A DNA stretch of 8,434 nucleotides. Source: JBOGXF01 sp050694275 (GTDB lineage: Bacteria > Actinomycetota > CADDZG01 > WHSQ01). Below the pieces are notes generated by a model. That model worked only from the letters and a program-made list of their open reading frames with translations. It was not told where the DNA came from and did not search any database. Below, in pieces: positions 1 to 5,518 of this stretch. The DNA is taken from positions 1-8,434 of the forward strand of contig JBOGXF010000163.1 of assembly GCA_050694275.1 (NCBI GenBank), read 5' to 3'. Both the position numbers and the translations under genes were made by a program. Numbering within the stretch: the stretch's first letter is position 1; every line of letters starts with the position of its first letter.

Positions 1-16
1 TAGCATCGGCCTGCAT
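1..16 (-). CDS. 5' end of a gene leaving the window (first five codons)
   Basis: On the minus strand an ATG at 16-14 opens a reading frame that begins Met-Gln-Ala-Asp-Ala and runs off the left edge. It is preceded by a strong AGGAG Shine-Dalgarno sequence (29-25) with an 8-base spacer, which is the main reason to call a gene. Nothing can be said about the product. It lies on the same strand as the phosphatase gene, 136 bases downstream of that gene's stop, so it could share a transcript with it or use its own promoter. Confidence 0.45.
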
Positions 17-17
17 A

Positions 18-72
18 CGCCGGTCTCCTTTCGGCTCGGTTGGCTAGCACCTCCGAGCGTAGGAGGCCGGCG
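18..72 (-). repeat. Inverted repeat with a competing hairpin in the leader of the left-edge gene
   Basis: Bases 18-29 and 61-72 are inverted copies over 12 bp with one mismatch (24 against 66). Nested inside, CCTCC at 50-54 pairs with GGAGG at 62-66 around a 7-base loop. In a minus-strand RNA the segment 66-62 (CCUCC) can pair either with 54-50, leaving the ribosome binding site free, or with 28-24, covering it. The pairing is seen in the sequence. Regulation is inference. A TAGCCA box at 46-41 (minus) could instead be a -10 element, in which case the transcript would start inside and the switch could not form. Confidence 0.4.
25..29 (-). promoter_or_regulatory. Ribosome binding site of the partial left-edge gene
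   Basis: The minus strand reads AGGAG here, 8 bases before the ATG at 16-14. It supports the partial gene. It also lies inside one arm of the 12-bp inverted repeat (18-29 with 61-72), so it could be masked by RNA pairing if the transcript starts far enough upstream. Confidence 0.5.
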
Positions 73-152
73 CTTGCGCGCCAGGGATTGTTAGGTCGCC
101 CTATCCCTACTCATCCGCGGAGAACCCTATTTTGTGCGTTGGGTTGCGGGCC

Positions 153-677
153 TCAGTCGAGTTGTGTGACCTCGTAACTGCCGTCGTTGGTTGCGGTGAC
201 GAGCACCCCGGCCCCCTTGGGGAGCGGCTCGATCAATTCCCGAGTGAGCCCGTACACCGCGGCCTCGTTCATCGGGGAGTGCCCGACCACGAGCGCCCGT
301 CCTCCGTCCGGAAGGCGCGCGAAAAGATCCCGCAGGGCGGCGGCGAAGCGGCGAGATTCGGCCTCGACCCATTCGGGATCGACCCTCCGGAACGACTCAA
401 GGTCGCCGGCGCCGGCCTCTTTATAGGCGCGCTTCCAGCGGTCCTCGTCCTCGGACCGAAAGCGCTCGTCGACGATCACGCCCCCGGCGACGGTCGCGCC
501 CATGGCGGCGAGAAAGCAAGCGAGCGTCTGGGTCGATCGCTGCGCCCCCGAGGACACCAGCAGGTCGTAGGGGCCCTGTAGGGTTCGCCCGATCTCGAGC
601 GCGGCCTTGATGCCGCCGGGGGTGAGATAGTCGCCGTCGTTGTCGGTGTGGCGGCGCAGCTCGATGTGTTTCATCAT
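153..677 (-). CDS. Histidine phosphatase superfamily protein (phosphoglycerate-mutase-like, SixA-type size)
   Basis: The 174-residue product has the pattern of the histidine phosphatase superfamily, whose members transfer a phosphoryl group to a catalytic histidine. The N-terminal strand carries Arg9-His10, where the classical RHG is RHT. A LTPGG segment follows (18-22), then SSGAQRSTQT (42-51) supplying phosphate-binding Arg47, an acidic DERF segment (70-73), and the second active-site histidine in VGHSPMNEA (131-139, His133). At about 170 residues it is a short, single-domain member with no signal peptide or membrane segment, so a cytoplasmic enzyme. The substrate cannot be told: sugar phosphates, phosphohistidine proteins and nucleotides are all used in this family. 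The start is the first of two adjacent ATGs, with AGGA at 691-688 about 10 bases upstream. It is divergent from the acyl-CoA oxidase. Confidence 0.88.
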   Translation of the reverse strand: MMKHIELRRHTDNDGDYLTPGGIKAALEIGRTLQGPYDLLVSSGAQRSTQTLACFLAAMGATVAGGVIVDERFRSEDEDRWKRAYKEAGAGDLESFRRVDPEWVEAESRRFAAALRDLFARLPDGGRALVVGHSPMNEAAVYGLTRELIEPLPKGAGVLVTATNDGSYEVTQLD

Positions 678-715
678 CTCGCGGAGATCCTAGGACCGAC
701 AGACGAGGAGCGGCG
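678..715. promoter_or_regulatory. Very short divergent intergenic region
   Basis: Only 38 bases separate the divergent starts of the phosphatase (677) and the acyl-CoA oxidase (716). GAGGAG at 705-710 is the oxidase ribosome binding site, 5 bases before its ATG. No convincing -35/-10 pair fits in the gap for either gene, so at least one promoter must overlap the neighbouring coding region. Confidence 0.5.
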
Positions 716-2719
716 ATGGGGGCGAAGACCGCAGGTCGCACGCTCGATGCCGCACGCCTGCAGGCGTTTCTCGACGGGCGGTGGGCCGCGGTCCGCGACC
801 AGACCCGAGAGCAGCTCCGCGACCCGCTCTTTCATCCGGTCTACGGGCTCGACACTGAGGACTACCGCGCCCGGGTGTTCGAGCAGGCGCGCGCCCTCGC
901 ACAGACCCCCGGGCCCAAGCTCGGGTTTCCCCCGCGCTACGGCGGCGACGGCGACATCGGTGGGTTCGTCACCGGATTCGAGACGCTCGCGTTCGGCGAC
1001 CTCTCGCTCGTGGTCAAGGTCGGGGTGCAGTGGGGGCTGTTCGGAGGCGCGCTGCACCACCTCGGGACCGCGCGCCACCACGAGACCTACCTCCGGCCCA
1101 TGATGTCGTTCGAGCTCCCCGGCTGCTTCGCCATGACCGAGACCGGTCACGGCTCCGACGTGCAGTCGATCCGCACGACCGCGACCTTTGATCCCGCCGA
1201 AGGGGTGTTCGTGATCCAGACCCCCGACGAGGACGCGACCAAGGACTACATCGGGAACGCGGCGCGCGACGGGCGCACGGCGGTCGTGTTCGCGCAGCTA
1301 CAAACGAGAGGTGAGAGCCACGGCGTGCACGCGTTCGTGGTCCCGATCCGCGACCAGAAAGGCCGCCCGTTAAAGGGAGTGGCGATCGAGGACTGCGGGC
1401 ACAAGGCCGGGCTCAACGGGGTAGACAACGGGCGCACCTCCTTCGATCACGTGAAGGTCGAGCGCGACGCGCTCTTAAACCGCTACGGCGACGTCTCACC
1501 CGACGGGACCTACACGAGCCCGATCGAGAGCCCCGCCCGGCGCTTCTTCACGATGATCGGCACGCTCGTGCAGGGACGGGTGAGCGTGTCGGGGGCGGCG
1601 GTGTCAGCGGCCAAGACCGCGCTCGTAATCGCCATCCGCTACGGGCTCGAGCGCACCCAGTTCAGCCCCCCGGACTCCGACGAGGAGGTCACGATCCTCG
1701 ATTTCACCCAGCACCGCCGGCGGCTCATGCCCCTACTCGCCACGACCTACGCGCTCCACCACGCGCAAGAAGAGCTCGTTCAAAAGCTCCACGAGTCCTT
1801 CTCGGTCGCCGACTACCCCGAGCGCGAGCGGCGGCGGCTCGAGTCGCTCGCCGCCGGCATCAAGGCGACGACGACGTGGCACGCGACCACAACGATCCAG
1901 ACCTGCCGGGAGGCGTGCGGCGGCGCCGGCTATATGTCGGTCAACCGCCTGCCCCAGCTCAAGGCCGACACCGACGTGTTCACGACCTTCGAGGGTGACA
2001 ACACCGTGCTGCTGCAGCTCGTCGCCAAGGGGCTGCTGACCGACTACCGCGACGAGTTCGGGAGCCTCGACATGCTCGGCATGGTGCGCTTCGTCGCCGA
2101 GGGGGTGGTCGAGCGGGTCATCGAGCGAATCGCCGCGCGCACGCTCATCGAGACGCTCGTCGCCGCCCTGCCCGGGGGCGAGGAGGACGCCGATCTCTAC
2201 GACCGCGGCTATCACATCGAGCTGTTCGAGTGGCGCGAGCAGCACGTCATCGACGGCCTCGCCCGCCGCATCAGGGCGGGCATCGACGCGGGCGAGGACG
2301 CGTTCGAGGTGTTCAACGACACCCAGGACCACGTGCTGCTGGCGGCGCGCGCCCACGTCGACAGAATCGTGCTCGAGTACTTCGTCGCTGCCATCGCTCG
2401 CTGCGACGACAACGACGTCGCGTCGCTGCTCAGCAAGGTGTGCGACCTGTATGCGCTCGCCACCATCGAGCGGGAGCGGGCGTGGTACCTCGAGCACGGC
2501 CGGCTGTCGCCGCGCCGGGCCAAGGCGGTCATCGCCGCGGTCAACGAGCTGTGCGCCGAGCTCCGCCCCCACGCGAGGGTACTGGTCGACGCGTTCGGGA
2601 TCCCCGACGAGGCCCTCGCCGCGCCGATCGCCCTCGGGGCCGAGGACCGCCGGAGAAGGGGCCGGAGTGCGCCCGAGGCCGACGCCAGCACGCCCGGCTT
2701 CGCCCCGCCCCCGCCGTAG
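716..2719 (+). CDS. Acyl-CoA oxidase / acyl-CoA dehydrogenase family flavoenzyme
   Basis: This 667-residue protein has the length and motifs of the acyl-CoA oxidase branch, which oxidises acyl-CoA to trans-2-enoyl-CoA with FAD and passes electrons to oxygen; ordinary acyl-CoA dehydrogenases are about 380-400 residues. The N-terminal helical domain includes FPPRYGGDGD (71-80). The FAD/substrate middle domain has CFAMTETGHGSD (137-148). The C-terminal flavin domain has CREACGGAGY (397-406) and TFEGDNTVLLQ (424-434), in which Glu426 matches the family's catalytic base. A second C-terminal helical domain follows (about 450-630), typical of oxidases. The last 30 or so residues are a charged, then Ala/Pro-rich tail without family features. 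GAGGAG 5 bases upstream supports the ATG. The likely role is fatty-acid or related acyl-CoA beta-oxidation in the cytoplasm. Whether oxygen or an electron-transfer protein is the acceptor cannot be read from sequence. Confidence 0.92.
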   Translation: MGAKTAGRTLDAARLQAFLDGRWAAVRDQTREQLRDPLFHPVYGLDTEDYRARVFEQARALAQTPGPKLGFPPRYGGDGDIGGFVTGFETLAFGDLSLVVKVGVQWGLFGGALHHLGTARHHETYLRPMMSFELPGCFAMTETGHGSDVQSIRTTATFDPAEGVFVIQTPDEDATKDYIGNAARDGRTAVVFAQLQTRGESHGVHAFVVPIRDQKGRPLKGVAIEDCGHKAGLNGVDNGRTSFDHVKVERDALLNRYGDVSPDGTYTSPIESPARRFFTMIGTLVQGRVSVSGAAVSAAKTALVIAIRYGLERTQFSPPDSDEEVTILDFTQHRRRLMPLLATTYALHHAQEELVQKLHESFSVADYPERERRRLESLAAGIKATTTWHATTTIQTCREACGGAGYMSVNRLPQLKADTDVFTTFEGDNTVLLQLVAKGLLTDYRDEFGSLDMLGMVRFVAEGVVERVIERIAARTLIETLVAALPGGEEDADLYDRGYHIELFEWREQHVIDGLARRIRAGIDAGEDAFEVFNDTQDHVLLAARAHVDRIVLEYFVAAIARCDDNDVASLLSKVCDLYALATIERERAWYLEHGRLSPRRAKAVIAAVNELCAELRPHARVLVDAFGIPDEALAAPIALGAEDRRRRGRSAPEADASTPGFAPPPP

Positions 2720-2732
2720 GGGCAGTGAATGT

Positions 2733-2760
2733 GGGCAAAGTCCTGCCCTGTGGGGAGGGC
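2733..2760 (+). repeat. Two overlapping, mutually exclusive small hairpins after the oxidase gene
   Basis: GGGCA (2733-2737) can pair with TGCCC (2744-2748), or GCCCT (2745-2749) can pair with AGGGC (2756-2760); the two share bases. They lie just after the oxidase stop. There is no T-run directly behind them, so an intrinsic terminator is possible but weakly supported. Confidence 0.3.
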
Positions 2761-2761
2761 T

Positions 2762-2767
2762 TATGAT
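2762..2767 (+). promoter_or_regulatory. Probable -10 box of the Fic gene
   Basis: TATGAT is one base from the TATAAT consensus and stands out in this GC-rich sequence. Its last three bases are the first three of the palindrome at 2765-2788, so the predicted start of transcription (about 2774-2776) falls in the middle of the palindrome. No clear -35 hexamer is visible 16-18 bases upstream. Confidence 0.4.
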
Positions 2768-2788
2768 ACTTTTCCCGAGAAAAGTATC
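2765..2788. promoter_or_regulatory. Perfect 24-bp palindrome, probable operator of the Fic gene
   Basis: Two perfect 10-base arms, GATACTTTTC (2765-2774) and GAAAAGTATC (2779-2788), flank a 4-base centre. The arms are AT-rich in GC-rich surroundings, overlap the likely -10 box, and end 14 bases before the Fic GTG start. There is no T-run after the second arm, so it does not look like a terminator. A dimeric repressor site is the natural reading. The winged-helix-like C terminus of the Fic protein makes self-regulation a reasonable guess. Confidence 0.6.
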
Positions 2789-2802
2789 CTTAGAATCAGG
2801 TA

Positions 2803-3966
2803 GTGGTACGGAGGTATCTCATCGACCCATCGGCCTTTTCGCCGGGGCAGCGGCGCCATGTAATCAGGCATCCCACCGGGTATGTCGCCTTTGTCCCCCC
2901 CCCGCTCCCGCCGGCGCTCGAGCTTACCCCCGCCCTCGTCTCCGCCCTGTCGAATGCGGACCGCCAGCTTGGTCTGCTCGCCGGCGCGGGAGAATGGCTC
3001 CCGAATCCTCATCTCTTGATTCGACCGTTCCTGCGCCGCGAGGCCGTCCTCTCTAGCCGGATCGAGGGCACCCAGGCATCCGTTGAGGATCTGGTGCTGT
3101 TCGAAGCGGCGCCGCAGGTGCCCTCCGCTCCCGACGTGCGGGAGGTTGCGAATTACGTTCGCGCGCTCGAGTTGGCCGTGCGCGCGGACCGTGAGTTGCC
3201 GCTGAGCCTGCGGCTGATCAGGGACCTCCACCGCGAGCTGATGACCGGCGTGCGGGGCGCGCACTTGGCCCCGGGAGAGTTCCGCACGTCGCAGAACTGG
3301 ATCGGGCCCGCGGGGTGCACGCTTAACGAAGCAACCTATGTGCCGCCACCCTTGGACGAGATGTGGCAGGCGCTCGATGTGTTCGAGAAGCACCTACACG
3401 AACCCGATCCTTTTCCGCCCCTGGTGCGGTTGGCCCTCATCCATTACCAGTTCGAGGCCATCCATCCTTTCCTTGACGGCAACGGCCGGATCGGTCGGTT
3501 GCTGATGAGCCTCCTGCTTCACGACTGGGATCTCCTTCCGCAACCACTGCTTTATCTGAGCGCGTTCTTCGAACGAGAGCGATCCCGCTACTACGAGCTA
3601 CTCTTTGCGGTCAGCCAACGTGGGGCGTGGAGCGATTGGGTCTCGTTCTTCTTGGAAGGAATTGCGGACCAATCCGCGGACGTCATCGAAAGAGCACGCC
3701 GACTATTTGCCGTGAGAGAACGGTACCGGACGGAATTACAGCGCGGGCGGGCATCAGCGCTCCCATTGAGGTTGGTCGATCACCTATTCGAATTCCCGGC
3801 CATCACCGTGCCGCAGGCGCAGCGCGTGCTCGACGTGTCGGCACGGGCAGCGCGCTTGAACGTCATGAAGTTGGAGCAGCTGGGGATCATCGAAGAGGTG
3901 ACCGGTCGGACTCGAAATCGCGTATTCGTGGCACACGAGATTCTCGACCTCTTGGGCGAGCCCTAG
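2803..3966 (+). CDS. Fic-family protein with N-terminal inhibitory motif and C-terminal winged-helix-like domain
   Basis: Fic domains usually transfer AMP from ATP to a hydroxyl side chain of a target protein. This 387-residue protein has a complete active-site motif, HPFLDGNGRIGR (221-232, catalytic His221), preceded by the GEFR flap region (158-161). Near the N terminus, SSRIEG (84-89) fits the (S/T)xxxE(G/N) inhibitory-helix signature, with Glu88 expected to block ATP placement, so it should be self-inhibited (N-terminal, class II type). Residues about 318-385 look like a winged helix: a helix-turn-helix pattern around ITVPQAQRVLDVSARAARLN and a basic wing near RTRNRVFV. No target can be named. 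The GTG start is chosen because the coding pattern begins directly after the palindrome; GGAGG at 2810-2814 lies inside the gene, with no start codon suitably placed after it. Base composition is lower in GC than the oxidase, which suggests acquisition by transfer. Confidence 0.93.
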   Translation: MVRRYLIDPSAFSPGQRRHVIRHPTGYVAFVPPPLPPALELTPALVSALSNADRQLGLLAGAGEWLPNPHLLIRPFLRREAVLSSRIEGTQASVEDLVLFEAAPQVPSAPDVREVANYVRALELAVRADRELPLSLRLIRDLHRELMTGVRGAHLAPGEFRTSQNWIGPAGCTLNEATYVPPPLDEMWQALDVFEKHLHEPDPFPPLVRLALIHYQFEAIHPFLDGNGRIGRLLMSLLLHDWDLLPQPLLYLSAFFERERSRYYELLFAVSQRGAWSDWVSFFLEGIADQSADVIERARRLFAVRERYRTELQRGRASALPLRLVDHLFEFPAITVPQAQRVLDVSARAARLNVMKLEQLGIIEEVTGRTRNRVFVAHEILDLLGEP

Positions 3967-4094
3967 TCGGCGGGCTCGAGTACTACGACCGGGATGCGGC
4001 GCGCCGTGCGCGCCTGGTAGGTCGCGTACGCGAGGTCGGCCTTCACCGCCGTCGCCCACAGGTGGTCACGCTGGTGCGCCGAGCGATGCTGCGT
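3963..4094 (-). pseudogene. Remnant 3' end of a deazaflavin (F420)-dependent nitroreductase-family gene
   Basis: Read on the minus strand from the codon next to the LURP stop (4094) to a TAG at 3965-3963, this stretch encodes 43 residues ending YQARTARRIPVVVLEPAD. It also contains LWATAVKADLAYAT just before that. This is the characteristic C-terminal end of the deazaflavin-dependent nitroreductase (Ddn) family, where RDxxW...YxxYQxRTxRxIPVVVLEP closes a protein of about 140 residues. There is no start codon and no N-terminal two thirds, and the fragment abuts the stop codon of the LURP gene in the same frame. I read it as a relic left by a deletion or insertion. Its stop overlaps the Fic stop, so the two genes were once ordinary convergent neighbours. 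The family match is from memory of the motif, not a search. Confidence 0.65.
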
Positions 4095-4727
4095 CTAGCG
4101 CGCCTGGAGGGCGTCCATGCCGACCGCTATGGCAAGGATGAGGCGCCGGTCCACGCTCCGGGCGGGATCCCCGCTCAGATCGATCGTGTAGACGTCGCGG
4201 AGCTTCCACAACTGGCGCCGGTGGCTCCCCAGTTCGGTTCCATCCCGTTGGAAGACGAAGTGATAAGGGATCGGGAGCCAGTTGGCGAAATTGGAAAGGT
4301 AGGGGACGAAACCAACGAGCCGGCGCAACAGGGCGACGATCGGGTTTCGCTCCGTCGCCGTGGCGACCTCCCTGCCGGTCGCGTCGTACAGCCGGTACGT
4401 GGAGCGCAACAGGCTCGCCCCGAAGACCTTCTGGATCTCACCGATCTTGGTTCCGTCGGCCGCGGTGACGTCGTAACGAGCCCGGGGATCGAAGCGCTGG
4501 CGGGCCTTGAGCCGCATGAGCTCCGCAGAGCGGCTCTCGTCGGTGTAGAAGCCGATGTCCTCTTTGAACTTGAAAGGTCGCTGCCGCACGAAGCAGAAAC
4601 CTTGCGCGGGCGACTTTCCGTCGGGCGCCGGCAGCGAGAACTCGTACTCGTTGACGACCAAACGGAACCGCTGGCGCAGGATGAAGCGGTCGTGCTCGTT
4701 GGGATCCACCGAAAGGGAGACGTTCAC
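4095..4727 (-). CDS. LURP-one-related / tubby C-terminal-like fold protein
   Basis: The 210-residue product resembles bacterial LURP-one-related proteins, which share a beta-barrel around a hydrophobic helix with tubby and phospholipid scramblases. Seen here: a strand-rich core with PFKFKEDIGFYTDE (51-64), MRLKARQRFDPRARYDV (71-87), GTKIGEIQKVF (92-102) and YRLYDATGREVATATE (111-126). A hydrophobic stretch with GFVPYLSNFANWLPIPYHF (139-157) follows, then the typical final helix DRRLILAIAVGMDAL (193-207). The function of bacterial members is not established; lipid or membrane-surface binding is a guess from the fold. The GTG start at 4727 has no Shine-Dalgarno sequence but sits 7 bases after a TAGTCT box, the arrangement of a leaderless actinobacterial transcript. 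GC content is about 53 % in one line counted, well below the flanking genes. Confidence 0.65.
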   Translation of the reverse strand: MNVSLSVDPNEHDRFILRQRFRLVVNEYEFSLPAPDGKSPAQGFCFVRQRPFKFKEDIGFYTDESRSAELMRLKARQRFDPRARYDVTAADGTKIGEIQKVFGASLLRSTYRLYDATGREVATATERNPIVALLRRLVGFVPYLSNFANWLPIPYHFVFQRDGTELGSHRRQLWKLRDVYTIDLSGDPARSVDRRLILAIAVGMDALQAR

Positions 4728-4734
4728 CCGCGGG

Positions 4735-4740
4735 AGACTA
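4735..4740 (-). promoter_or_regulatory. -10 box of a probably leaderless LURP-like gene
   Basis: On the minus strand TAGTCT fits the TAnnnT actinobacterial -10 pattern. Seven bases separate it from the GTG at 4727, so transcription would start at or next to the start codon. This agrees with the absence of a ribosome binding site. Confidence 0.45.
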
Positions 4741-4744
4741 GCCT
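4739..4744 (+). promoter_or_regulatory. -10-like box TAGCCT facing the nuclease/methyltransferase cluster
   Basis: TAGCCT on the plus strand fits TAnnnT and overlaps the minus-strand TAGTCT by two bases around a CTAG core. It would start a transcript near 4751, about 90 bases before the nuclease-like gene. The same eight bases, CTAGCCTG, occur again at 5451-5458 before the methyltransferase gene. No convincing -35 element is seen. Confidence 0.3.
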
Positions 4745-4828
4745 GTCAGGGGCTGCTCCCGGGCGGGGGCCCTCTCAGCGCGCCGGGGATGTGGCGACCT
4801 TCCCCGATAGGGTTGTCCCACATGTCAC

Positions 4829-4835
4829 GGGGAGG
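4829..4835 (+). promoter_or_regulatory. Ribosome binding site deciding the nuclease-like gene start
   Basis: GGGGAGG is a strong Shine-Dalgarno sequence 4 bases before the ATG at 4840. It lies after the in-frame ATG at 4822, so it favours 4840 over 4822 and over the long open extension further upstream, which is antisense to the LURP-like gene. Confidence 0.6.
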
Positions 4836-4839
4836 ATCG

Positions 4840-5424
4840 ATGCCGCGAGCGCGCCGGGCCGAGGACTGGGAGCGAGACCTCAAGACCGCCCGCGCCGCCG
4901 AGCTCGAGTTCGCCGGGCTGTTGTCGTCCGACCCCCGGCTCGAGAACCTCACCGATCACACCGACGACACCGACCGGCTCGACTACTCGTTCACCCACGA
5001 CGGCATGACCGTGTGGGTCGACCTCAAAGAGAAGCGCCAGCCGTATTCGCTCGGGATCCGCGAGCTGTCGCCCGAGGTCCCCGCCCTCAGCCTGTTCATC
5101 GTCGACGAGACCGTCTACCGCCGCATCATCTGGCAGGGCGGCGGCGGCTACCTCGTGGTTCACGACCACCCCGGGCAGCGCTGGGTCATCTTCGGGCCGT
5201 GGGAGCTGACCCTGGGCCCCCGGGTGCGCTACCAGCGCTGGGGGTCGCGCACCGGGCAGCGCTTCCTCAAGGGCAAGGTGTTGCTGGACCTCCGAGCCGG
5301 GGCGCGCCAGAGTCCGCATTTCTCGGTCGACGACCTTCTGTGGGTGATCGACAAGTCCCGGGCCGAGCGGGACACGGTCGAGGCGGTGGCGACGAGGGCC
5401 CAGGAGCTCCCCGAGCTCGGCTGA
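4840..5424 (+). CDS. PD-(D/E)XK-like nuclease candidate beside a DNA methyltransferase
   Basis: I do not recognise a named family for this 194-residue protein. Its N-terminal half has the layout of a PD-(D/E)XK nuclease core. There is an acidic helix, AAELEFAGLL (19-28, with Glu21/Glu23), then LDYSFTHDG (47-55, Asp48), then a strand ending in VDLKEKRQ (60-67), which gives Asp48...Asp61-x-Lys63. The spacing between the two acidic sites (13 residues) and the glycine between them are usual for that fold. The C-terminal half is rich in aromatic beta strands (YLVVHDHPGQRWVIFGPWEL, 104-123) and could contact DNA or a partner. There is no membrane segment or signal peptide. The start at 4840 is set by GGGGAGG 4 bases upstream. 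Co-directional placement before a methyltransferase fits a restriction role, but cleavage activity is inference; repair or a structural role is possible. Confidence 0.6.
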   Translation: MPRARRAEDWERDLKTARAAELEFAGLLSSDPRLENLTDHTDDTDRLDYSFTHDGMTVWVDLKEKRQPYSLGIRELSPEVPALSLFIVDETVYRRIIWQGGGGYLVVHDHPGQRWVIFGPWELTLGPRVRYQRWGSRTGQRFLKGKVLLDLRAGARQSPHFSVDDLLWVIDKSRAERDTVEAVATRAQELPELG

Positions 5425-5451
5425 TTCTCGGTTTTCGTCGTAGCCCCTCGC

Positions 5452-5457
5452 TAGCCT
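5452..5457 (+). promoter_or_regulatory. -10-like box TAGCCT before the methyltransferase gene
   Basis: This box matches the one at 4739-4744 in an identical CTAGCCTG context. It would give a start near 5464 and an internal promoter that lets the methyltransferase be made independently of the nuclease-like protein, as restriction-modification loci often need. No -35 match is evident. Confidence 0.3.
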
Positions 5458-5464
5458 GAGTCCA

Positions 5465-5518
5465 GGGCCCACAAGGGCCCCGCCCGTAGGATGAAGCCGG
5501 GCCCGAGGGCCCGCCCGG
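5465..5518 (+). repeat. Cluster of four GGGCCC palindromes forming two stem-loops
   Basis: GGGCCC occurs at 5465-5470, 5475-5480, 5499-5504 and 5507-5512. The first two form a 6-bp stem with a 4-base loop. For the second pair, CCGGGC (5497-5502) pairs with GCCCGG (5513-5518). They lie between the nuclease-like stop and the likely methyltransferase start, partly within the possible N-terminal extension of the latter. No T-run follows. They may be RNA structure in the leader, an attenuator, or protein/methylation sites. Confidence 0.55.

Noticed and set aside
31..110. tRNA-like segment: a GGCTCGGTTGG D-arm look-alike followed by a 5-bp stem with a 7-base loop
   Set aside because: The loop lacks the invariant T at position 33, no T-arm (GGTTC...) follows, and no acceptor stem can be paired.
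123..152. Weak inverted repeat (AACCC / GGGTT) after the phosphatase stop, considered as a terminator
   Set aside because: It has only 5 bp of stem around a 12-base loop and no T-run in the minus-strand direction.
1733..2572. A 279-codon minus-strand frame inside the acyl-CoA oxidase gene
   Set aside because: It is a shadow of the oxidase, whose catalytic motifs are clear on the plus strand.
2765..2788. The palindrome as an intrinsic terminator of the acyl-CoA oxidase gene
   Set aside because: The stem is AT-rich and no T-run follows on the plus strand. Overlap with a -10 box and closeness to the Fic start fit an operator better.
4555..4839. Upstream extension of the nuclease-like gene by 95 codons
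   Set aside because: It is antisense to the start of the LURP-like gene, has no ribosome binding site, and a strong GGGGAGG immediately precedes the ATG at 4840.
3627..5459. A 610-codon open frame on the plus strand running from inside the Fic gene to past the nuclease-like gene
   Set aside because: It is antisense to the LURP-like gene and out of frame with Fic and the nuclease-like gene. Its translation is Arg/Gly/Pro-rich without any motif, the usual shadow in GC-rich DNA.
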